Source: an uncultured Sutterellaceae bacterium
Lineage (GTDB): Bacteria > Pseudomonadota > Gammaproteobacteria > Burkholderiales > Burkholderiaceae_F
Direction of reading: 5' to 3'
NCBI GenBank assembly: GCA_947253615.1
Contig: CAMYAA010000033.1
Span: forward strand, 1-7,771
DNA: 7,771 nt
Position numbers and translations under genes: made by a program
Notes under the pieces: generated by a model
What the model was told of the DNA's origin: nothing
What the model saw: only the letters and a program-made list of their open reading frames with translations
Databases searched by the model: none
Shown: positions 1 through 6,361 of the stretch, in pieces
Layout of the letters: each line of letters starts with the position of its first letter
How positions within the stretch are numbered: the stretch's first letter is position 1

Positions 1-734
1 TTCATACGGTCTCGAACTATGGTTATTTGACCGCCTCTTCGAGCAAGGTCAAGCTTGGTGCGCTCGTTTTGGACTCGAAGGTGTTGCCTGAATTTACGTG
101 GAAGTCGGCAACGATTACGAAGGCGTTGACGCGCCACGAGGGCTCCAAGATGAACTTCCCGCTCTACGATGTGGACTTGAAGTGGAAGGTGGATCAGCCG
201 GCGTTTAAGGACATAGGGCGCGTTGGGCTCTTTAGCGGTGAGGTGATTTTTGAACGTCTCCCGCAGATGGTGATCTACAACTTGAGTTCGATCGGGTTGT
301 CGAGTGAGCTCTTACAGAAAAAGACGTTGAAGGCGTTACGTCGCTCGCAAAGCAATATTCTCTTCAGGGACGTTGCCCTAGAAACCTTAGGGGATCGTTC
401 GTTTGCCAATGGGGAAATTCGTTATTCGAATACGCAAGCGGAACGCGGTCATTTCGCGTTCTCGGTGACGCCCAAATCGTGGCGTGGCTTTACGTTAGTG
501 GACGAAAATCTCGAGCAATTGGTGAGTAAGGGTGTGGTTTATAAGAAGAACAACATCTACTCATTGCAAGTGCCCTTGAGCCAAGTGTATGCCTTGTTGG
601 GGTTAGAGTACTTAGACGTGAAAGCCTTAGAAGAGGCGGATGCGATCAAGGCTCAAGCCGAGCGAGAGCGTCAACAGGGCGCCGCTGAGAGCGAAGGTGC
701 TCAGGCGGGGCATGGCGCGAAAAAAGGTCATTAA
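1..734 (+). CDS. Unrecognised protein, 3' part (5' end outside window)
   Basis: The reading frame is open from the first base, so this is the C-terminal part of a longer gene. A TTG at 27 could be read as a start, but it has no ribosome binding site and the frame continues upstream of it. About 244 residues are visible. They alternate hydrophobic and polar stretches, suggesting beta-rich structure, with no clear membrane segment and no cysteines in the visible part. The last 35 or so residues, from about LEEADAIKAQAERERQQ to a GHGAKKGH end, are charged, Ala/Glu/Gln-rich and probably helical or disordered. The part just before the tail (KGVVYKKNNIYSLQVPL) resembles the C-terminal end of DUF945/YdgA-like proteins, but this is a weak impression. 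No function can be assigned. A strong terminator follows directly, so this is the last gene of its unit. Confidence 0.75.
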   Translation, partial: HTVSNYGYLTASSSKVKLGALVLDSKVLPEFTWKSATITKALTRHEGSKMNFPLYDVDLKWKVDQPAFKDIGRVGLFSGEVIFERLPQMVIYNLSSIGLSSELLQKKTLKALRRSQSNILFRDVALETLGDRSFANGEIRYSNTQAERGHFAFSVTPKSWRGFTLVDENLEQLVSKGVVYKKNNIYSLQVPLSQVYALLGLEYLDVKALEEADAIKAQAERERQQGAAESEGAQAGHGAKKGH

Positions 735-741
735 CAAAATC

Positions 742-775
742 AAAGAGCCACCGAACGATCGATGGCTCTTTTTTT
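742..775 (+). terminator. Rho-independent terminator between convergent genes
   Basis: A perfect 9-bp stem pairs AAAGAGCCA (742-750) with TGGCTCTTT (763-771) around a 12-base loop. A run of seven T on the + strand (769-775) ends the upstream gene. Read on the minus strand, the same stem is followed by a looser T-rich stretch, so it may also stop pyrF transcripts, whose stop codon lies only 15 bases away. Confidence 0.9.
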
Positions 776-789
776 AAACCCTGAGGCAA

Positions 790-1593
790 TTATGCTTTGA
801 AGGCGAGGGCGCTTTGGGCCTGGAAGGCTTGGGCAGCTTCGCGTTGGGTGCCCGTCTTCGGGTACATGATGGAGCGGCCCACGTTAAGAATAACGCCCAA
901 ACCGTCGGTACGGGTTCCGTTAGCGAGGACGTCGGCGACGGTGCCGCCCTGTGCGCCAATGCCCGGGACTAAGAACGGGATGGTGGGCGCGACTTCGCGA
1001 ATTTCGTGCAATTCTTTGGGGTAGGTAGCACCCACGACAATGCCTAATTCCCCGGTTTTATTCCACGTGGTTTCGCACAAGCGTGCCAAGCGTTTATAGA
1101 GGGGTTCCCCGTCAACCGTGAGGGCCTGGAGGTCCGAGCCGCCGGGGTTGGAGGTACGACACAACAAGAAAATCCCTTTATCGGCATACTCCATAAAGGG
1201 TTCGATGGTATCGAAACCCATGAAGGGCGAGAGCGTCACGGCGTCAGCGCAGTAGCGTTCAAAGGCTTCTTGCGCGTAGCGTTTTGCGGTCGAACCGATA
1301 TCGCCGCGTTTGGCATCTAAGATGATGGGGATGGCCGGGTGATGCTCGTGGATATAGGCGCACAAGCGTTCGAGCGTCGCTTCGGCGCGAAGTGCAGCGA
1401 AGTAAGCGATTTGGGGTTTAAAGGCCATGGCATAGGGGGCGGTCTCGTCCACTAAGCGTTGGCAAAACGTCCATAAAGGATCGCTCGTTTGTAAAATATC
1501 TTCAGGGAAGCGTGAGGGATCAGGATCGATGCCCACACAAAGTAAAGATTGAACAGCACGCGCACGGTCCCATAAGCGTTTTGAGAATGTCAT
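790..1593 (-). CDS. pyrF: Orotidine 5'-phosphate decarboxylase (OMP decarboxylase), class 2
   Basis: PyrF catalyses the last step of de novo pyrimidine synthesis, OMP to UMP plus CO2, in the cytoplasm. The 267-residue length and sequence fit the longer subfamily-2 enzymes found in many betaproteobacteria, actinobacteria and myxobacteria, not the ~230-residue E. coli type. Visible motifs are FKP at 58-60, the catalytic LDAKRGDIGST at 92-102 (Asp93, Lys95, Asp98), CRTSNP at 145-150, VPGIGAQGG at 209-217 and NVGRS at 237-241, which form the TIM-barrel active site and phosphate grip. The ATG is preceded by GGGGAG (minus strand, about 1605-1610), with a slightly long spacer of about 11 bases. The gene stands alone, convergent with the upstream + gene and divergent from the dsbG-like gene. 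I saw no convincing promoter or attenuator. Identification is firm. Confidence 0.96.
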   Translation of the reverse strand: MTFSKRLWDRARAVQSLLCVGIDPDPSRFPEDILQTSDPLWTFCQRLVDETAPYAMAFKPQIAYFAALRAEATLERLCAYIHEHHPAIPIILDAKRGDIGSTAKRYAQEAFERYCADAVTLSPFMGFDTIEPFMEYADKGIFLLCRTSNPGGSDLQALTVDGEPLYKRLARLCETTWNKTGELGIVVGATYPKELHEIREVAPTIPFLVPGIGAQGGTVADVLANGTRTDGLGVILNVGRSIMYPKTGTQREAAQAFQAQSALAFKA

Positions 1594-1759
1594 AGTTCAG
1601 AGAGCTCCCCTCGAATGAAGTCATCAAGATGTGTAAAAGTGGGTGTATCTTAGCGCAGAGTTCTTGGAGTTTGTATAGTATTGTGAGAGATTCTTCGGTG
1701 AAAAAGGGTTTCCTCAATCATGCCTTTTTTGCCATGACCACAATCCTAAAGGAGTCAGT
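1594..1759. other. Divergent intergenic region between pyrF and dsbG-like gene
   Basis: These 166 bases must carry the promoters of both flanking genes, but I see no convincing -35/-10 pair on either strand. The AT-rich stretch around 1671-1682 (TTGTATAGTATT) offers -10-like hexamers both ways without a matching -35. A short imperfect inverted repeat, TCATG (1718-1722) and CATGA (1733-1737), flanks a T6 run and could be an operator or chance. AAAGGAG at 1748-1754, five bases before the ATG, is a strong ribosome binding site for the + gene. Confidence 0.5.
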
Positions 1760-2374
1760 ATGGGATTCAATCGTCGAGATCTATTTAAGGCCTTAAGCGT
1801 TGCGGGGATTGCCCCGTTAGCGAGTTCATTGATGGCGCAAGAAGCCACCAATAAGAAGACGTGGCCCAAGAAGCCTGTCATCCCAACCGATTTTAATGCG
1901 CAAGAATTCTTTGAAGAATTACAAGCCAAAGGCAAAGGCGTGGTGATAGCTGGCACGAAGTCTCCCTGGGTGGCGTATATGGTTTTTGATACGCAATGCC
2001 CCTGGTGCCAGTGGGAGTTTGAACAGCTCAAGCCCTTTTTCGGTCGTGTGAATTTTGTTTGGTATCCGGTGGCGGTGTTAAGTCCCTGGAGTGAATTACA
2101 GGGGGCTGCGATTTTAGAATCCAAGGACCCGCAAGCCACGTTAGAAGCGCATTTTGCGCACTTTAAAGATGCGGAATTTAAAGGGCTCGACGTGCGCAAG
2201 ATGACGCCCGATTTTGCGATGCGTGAAGCGGTCTTTAATAACTCGAAGGTTTATCGTCGTGCCGGTGGGCGTTCGGTCCCCTTTGGGGTTTTGAAGACGC
2301 CTTCGGGCCGTTATATTCCGATTGCTGAGCAAAACGCGGAAAAATTCGAAGCGTTATTGAAGTCGGCCAGTTAA
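1760..2374 (+). CDS. Tat-exported DsbC/DsbG-like thioredoxin-fold protein, CPWC active site
   Basis: This is a 204-residue exported thiol-disulfide protein. The N-terminus carries twin arginines (NRRDLFK, residues 4-10), a hydrophobic stretch and a likely cleavage after SSLMA (about residue 26), so export by Tat rather than Sec is likely. The mature thioredoxin fold shows FDTQCPWCQWEFEQLKPF, with redox Cys80 and Cys83, and the cis-proline loop RSVP at 171-174. The segment between (WYPVAVLSPWSELQGAAIL, then helical) resembles the helical insert of DsbC/DsbG catalytic domains. The N-terminal dimerisation domain of classical DsbC/DsbG (about 230-240 residues) is absent, so it is probably monomeric. 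By analogy it would reduce, isomerise or protect periplasmic thiols, perhaps recharged by the DsbD encoded 4 kb away; that pairing is inferred. The start is supported by AAAGGAG five bases upstream. It is a single-gene unit with its own terminator. A DsbA-like oxidase role cannot be excluded. Confidence 0.85.
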   Translation: MGFNRRDLFKALSVAGIAPLASSLMAQEATNKKTWPKKPVIPTDFNAQEFFEELQAKGKGVVIAGTKSPWVAYMVFDTQCPWCQWEFEQLKPFFGRVNFVWYPVAVLSPWSELQGAAILESKDPQATLEAHFAHFKDAEFKGLDVRKMTPDFAMREAVFNNSKVYRRAGGRSVPFGVLKTPSGRYIPIAEQNAEKFEALLKSAS

Positions 2375-2396
2375 TCCCGCCATTGGCGAGGTTGTG

Positions 2397-2434
2397 AAGG
2401 CGCACTCTTTATGCCTAGGGGGTGCGCTTTTTTT
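2397..2434 (+). terminator. Rho-independent terminator of the dsbG-like gene
   Basis: The core stem GCGCAC (2400-2405) pairs with GTGCGC (2422-2427). It extends outward by A-T and G-U pairs and inward by C-G and G-U pairs. A T7 run (2428-2434) follows on the + strand. It starts 22 bases after the stop codon. Confidence 0.85.
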
Positions 2435-2440
2435 GGGGCC

Positions 2441-2478
2441 AAAAAAACCGCGTTTCTCGTTAAAGGAACGCGGTTTTT
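2441..2478 (-). terminator. Rho-independent terminator of groESL, bidirectional
   Basis: AAAAACCGCGTT (2443-2454) pairs perfectly with AACGCGGTTTTT (2467-2478), a 12-bp stem with a 12-base loop. Minus-strand transcripts end in a U7 tract from the A run at 2441-2447, and + transcripts in U5 at 2474-2478. It is the main groEL terminator and a backup for the dsbG-like gene. Confidence 0.88.
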
Positions 2479-2483
2479 GATGG

Positions 2484-2508
2484 GAAGGCGCTCAGGGCGC
2501 CTTCTTTT
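2484..2508 (+). terminator. Third hairpin in the dsbG-like/groEL gap
   Basis: GAAGGCGC (2484-2491) pairs perfectly with GCGCCTTC (2497-2504) around a 5-base loop. TTTT follows on the + strand, so it reads as a short backup terminator for rightward transcripts. On the minus strand it has no U tract and would instead be a stable 3' UTR stem on groEL mRNA, just before the main terminator. Confidence 0.6.
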
Positions 2509-2535
2509 CAATCATTAAACGAGCTTGTTTAACGA

Positions 2536-4194
<1,659 letters not shown>

Positions 4195-4225
4195 CTAAAG
4201 AATTGGGTTTGGAGATGGAGTTCTC

Positions 4226-4244
4226 TAAGTCTGTGGTGGACTTA
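4226..4244 (-). other. Small stem-loop at the groES stop codon
   Basis: TAAGTC (4226-4231) and GACTTA (4239-4244) form a 6-bp stem with a 7-base loop that includes the groES stop codon. No U tract follows, so it is not a terminator. It could mark a processing or translational-coupling structure in the groES-groEL spacer, or be chance. Confidence 0.3.
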
Positions 4245-4529
4245 TTCGAGAATGCCCATGATGTCTTCTTCGCGCATCACGAGAAGTTCTTGGCCGTCGA
4301 CCTTGACGGTCTGGCCCGAGTACTTACCAAAGAGCACCTTGTCACCGACTTTAACGTCGAGCGCAATCAAGCGACCGGCTTCGTCGCGCTTACCCGGACC
4401 GACGGCTAAGACTTGGCCCTGATCGGGCTTTTCACCAGCGCTGTCGGGAAGGACGATACCAAAAGCGGTCGTGGTTTCGGCTTCAAGACGTTTAACAATG
4501 ACACGGTCGTGCAACGGACGAATCTGCAT
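4242..4529 (-). CDS. groES: Co-chaperonin GroES (10 kDa, Hsp10/Cpn10)
   Basis: GroES is the heptameric lid that caps GroEL rings in the cytoplasm. The start chosen gives 95 residues beginning [14 protein letters not shown], the family N-terminus, with a TTGGAGA ribosome site (about 4538-4544) eight bases upstream. An in-frame ATG at 4574 would add 15 residues ([15 protein letters not shown]) that GroES proteins lack; it lies inside an inverted repeat in the leader and is unlikely to be the main start. The mobile loop that contacts GroEL is at about 17-32 and reads [17 protein letters not shown]. Phe23 precedes the GIVL core, where Ser or Gly is usual. The [10 protein letters not shown] segment (63-72) and the C-terminal [10 protein letters not shown] are typical. 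It is first in the groES-groEL operon. Confidence 0.96.
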   Translation of the reverse strand: MQIRPLHDRVIVKRLEAETTTAFGIVLPDSAGEKPDQGQVLAVGPGKRDEAGRLIALDVKVGDKVLFGKYSGQTVKVDGQELLVMREEDIMGILE

Positions 4530-4560
4530 TTGAGATTTCTCCAACAAAAAGGAAGTTGCA

Positions 4561-4606
4561 GAGGAATCACTCATCCGAATCTTCTTTTTTAGGGGATGAG
4601 TTCCTC
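4561..4606 (-). promoter_or_regulatory. Long inverted repeat in the groES leader
   Basis: ACTCATCC (4569-4576) pairs perfectly with GGATGAGT (4594-4601) around 17 bases. After a 3-base bulge, the outer arms GAGGA (4561-4565) and TCCTC (4602-4606) add five more pairs. It lies 30-75 bases upstream of the groES start and is not CIRCE, which has TTAGCACTC arms with a 9-base spacer. It could be an operator at DNA level or a leader hairpin at RNA level. The ribosome site at 4538-4544 is outside the stem. Confidence 0.55.
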
Positions 4607-4614
4607 GGATAATT

Positions 4615-4655
4615 AAAAAAACGTTGTCTAAGACGTGCTTGACTCAAACGAACGT
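4615..4655 (-). promoter_or_regulatory. Terminator-like hairpin in the groES leader (possible attenuator)
   Basis: On the minus strand, ACGTT (4655-4651), one bulged C, then GTTTGAG (4649-4643) pair with CTTAGAC (4632-4626) and AACGT (4625-4621). This is 12 bp including two G-U pairs, with a 10-base loop. A U7 run follows (4621-4615). It lies between the heat-shock promoter and groES. A competing pairing, TAGGACG (4659-4653) with CGTCTTA (4635-4629), would exclude it. The stem is weak in GC, so the function is a hypothesis. Confidence 0.4.
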
Positions 4656-4666
4656 CCTAGGATAAT
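4639..4666 (+). promoter_or_regulatory. Sigma-70 promoter candidate for dacB
   Basis: TTGACT (4639-4644) and GATAAT (4661-4666) are 16 bases apart, each matching the consensus at five of six positions. Transcription would start near 4673 and give a leader of about 80 bases before the chosen dacB ATG. The A-run at 4615-4621 lies where a distal UP element could act. The site overlaps the opposing groESL promoter. Confidence 0.65.
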
Positions 4667-4668
4667 CG

Positions 4669-4698
4669 ATATATGGGGACAGAATTTGATTTATCAAG
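4669..4698 (-). promoter_or_regulatory. Sigma-32 heat-shock promoter for groESL
   Basis: On the minus strand, CTTGATA (4698-4692) is followed after 13 bases by CCCCATATAT (4678-4669). This is very close to the sigma-32 (RpoH) consensus CTTGAAA, 13-14 bases, CCCCATnTA. Start of transcription is expected near 4662, giving a leader of about 130 bases before groES. TTGATA with the AT-rich -10 could also be read weakly by sigma-70. No CIRCE element is present, so RpoH control is the expected mode. Confidence 0.85.
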
Positions 4699-4755
4699 GG
4701 TTGAATCAAAAAGTTTTGTTCGATGTTGATTTTTTTTGATGGAAGTAAGGGATTC

Positions 4756-6312
4756 ATGCGAGCGAGTTGGCTTTTGAGTGTCGTGTTGTTTGGGGTGAGT
4801 AGTGTGGGGGCTGCGCCCTTATCGACGTTACCTCCCTCATTGAAGACGAGCTGGGAAGCCCGTGGGCTCGAAGGCAATCGTCTCGTGGCGGTGGTGGAAG
4901 GACTCCCACGTGGGTTCGATGCGCCGGTGCGTCTTTTATCGGTCAATCCCGATCGTCCGATTGCGCCCGCCTCCACCGCTAAACTCATCACGACGTTAGC
5001 GGCGCTCGAGTGGCTTGGGGTGGACTACACCTTTAATACGACGTTTTGGGCGAGTTCTCGCCCCAATCGTGCGGAGCAGATTAGCAATCTCTACATTGAG
5101 GGCGGTGGAGACCCGACCTGGGTGATTGAGAATTTTGCGTTGAGTTTGGAGCGCCTTCGCCAATTAGGGGTTAAAACCATTACGGGTAACGTGGTGATTG
5201 ATCGCTCGCTATTTCTAGCTCCCCAAGAGGCCGCTAGTGATTTTGATGGGCAAGCGCATCGCCCGTATAACACGTTACCGGATGCGGCCATTGTGAATTA
5301 TGGGGCAATGAGTTTTGAGCTCGTGCCCGAGGAAAAAGCCAAGGTGGCTCGCGTGATCGGGTTACCTGAGCTCGCTGGGGTGAGTTTTCCCAAAACGATT
5401 CCTTTGCTCCCTGGGCCCTGTGGCGACTGGAAAAAGCGTTTAGGCTTTAGTGAGGACACCCCAGGGAAGATTCGCTTTAAAGGGGGACTGCCATTGAGTT
5501 GCGGTCCCAAGATTTATAGCGTGGTGGGTTTTGACGCCAATGACTATTGGACGCGCTTATTTAAAGCGCAGTGGGCCAAGGTGGGCGGCGTCTTTAAAGG
5601 GCGTGTGGTCTCAGGGGGGCGACCCCAAGCGAGCACACGCTTAATGACGAGCGTTTCCTCGCCCCTGTCTGAGATTGTGAAGTACACAAATAAATTCTCG
5701 AACAATCTTCTGGCGCGTCATTTGTTTTTAGCGCTCGGGGAGCGTGCCTGGTCGACGGGGGTGGATGTCTCGCAGGGGGCTTTGCCGTTAAGTGAGTCGA
5801 CCGAGGCGTTTTTACGCTCGAGTCCGACGGTTAAAGAAGGCTTGGCGCTCTCGGGCACGGCAGGAAACACCGCGTCCCGTGGTCCTCATGGGCTCAATGA
5901 AACGCTCTCTCAAGGGGTCTTGGCGGCGTGGATGCGTGAATATCACTTGCCCGAGGCGGGCGTTTTGGTAGAAAACGGTTCGGGGCTCTCGCGAAAGACG
6001 CGAGTGACGGGGGATTTTATGGCTGCCCTTTTAGTCCATGGGTGGCAGAGTCCCTATATGAGTGAGTATTTATCGAGTTTACCCGTGAGTGCGGTGGATG
6101 GCACCATGGCGCGTCGCGAGGTGGCGCCTCGCTATGGGCGAATTAAGACGGGGCTGATCAATAACGTGCGGGCCATTGGGGGCTACATTCATGCGAAAAA
6201 TGGCCGTCGTTATGCCCTTTTCGCGAGCATTGAGGGGACGCATCACTTAAGTGAGGGGATTGGCTTTTTAAACGATTTAATCACTTGGGTTTATGATCAG
6301 CCCAAGCCCTAA
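4756..6312 (+). CDS. dacB: D-alanyl-D-alanine carboxypeptidase/endopeptidase, PBP4 family (peptidase S13)
   Basis: This penicillin-binding protein removes the terminal D-Ala from peptidoglycan stem peptides and/or cuts peptide cross-links in the periplasm. The start at 4756 gives 518 residues opening with a signal peptide, MRASWLLSVVLFGVSSVGAA, and has AAGGG just upstream (4747-4751). An ATG at 4723 would add 11 residues but has no ribosome site. The three active-site motifs are in order: SxxK as STAK 73-76 (nucleophile Ser73), SxN as SNN 315-317, and KTG 464-466 in RIKTGLINN. The stretch between SxxK and SxN fits the inserted domains of class C PBP4 enzymes. ENGSGLSRKTRV (406-417) is a family hallmark. 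The SNN-to-GSGLSR interval seems longer than usual. No second membrane segment is seen, so it is soluble or loosely attached. It is a single-gene unit with its own promoter and terminator. Confidence 0.93.
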   Translation: MRASWLLSVVLFGVSSVGAAPLSTLPPSLKTSWEARGLEGNRLVAVVEGLPRGFDAPVRLLSVNPDRPIAPASTAKLITTLAALEWLGVDYTFNTTFWASSRPNRAEQISNLYIEGGGDPTWVIENFALSLERLRQLGVKTITGNVVIDRSLFLAPQEAASDFDGQAHRPYNTLPDAAIVNYGAMSFELVPEEKAKVARVIGLPELAGVSFPKTIPLLPGPCGDWKKRLGFSEDTPGKIRFKGGLPLSCGPKIYSVVGFDANDYWTRLFKAQWAKVGGVFKGRVVSGGRPQASTRLMTSVSSPLSEIVKYTNKFSNNLLARHLFLALGERAWSTGVDVSQGALPLSESTEAFLRSSPTVKEGLALSGTAGNTASRGPHGLNETLSQGVLAAWMREYHLPEAGVLVENGSGLSRKTRVTGDFMAALLVHGWQSPYMSEYLSSLPVSAVDGTMARREVAPRYGRIKTGLINNVRAIGGYIHAKNGRRYALFASIEGTHHLSEGIGFLNDLITWVYDQPKP

Positions 6313-6318
6313 AAGAAG

Positions 6319-6355
6319 AAACCGCCCGGCGTCTGTATCGACTCGGGCGGTTTTT
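6319..6355 (+). terminator. Rho-independent terminator between dacB and dsbD, bidirectional
   Basis: AAACCGCCCG (6319-6328) pairs perfectly with CGGGCGGTTT (6344-6353). A possible inner GTC/GAC extension lies within the 15-base loop. T5 follows on the + strand (6351-6355), seven bases after the dacB stop. On the minus strand the stem is followed by a T-rich, C-interrupted run, so it can also serve dsbD, whose stop is at 6362. Confidence 0.9.
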
Positions 6356-6361
6356 GTTGGA

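Noticed and set aside
27..29. TTG start for the first gene
   Set aside because: There is no ribosome site before it and the frame stays open to the window edge, so a 5'-truncated gene is the simpler reading.
1714..2199. 161-codon minus-strand open frame
   Set aside because: It lies antisense within the dsbG-like gene, has no family resemblance or ribosome site, and its composition follows the complement of the real frame.
4530..4574. Longer GroES start adding [15 protein letters not shown]
   Set aside because: The family begins at the MQIRPLHDR position, which has a good ribosome site. The upstream ATG lies within an inverted repeat and has only a weak purine stretch before it.
4561..4606. 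CIRCE/HrcA operator upstream of groES
   Set aside because: The arms and the 17-base spacer do not match TTAGCACTC-N9-GAGTGCTAA.
4723..4755. DacB start at the ATG at 4723
   Set aside because: It would place MLIFFDGSKGF before a complete signal peptide and has no ribosome site. The ATG at 4756 has AAGGG upstream and gives a classical signal sequence.
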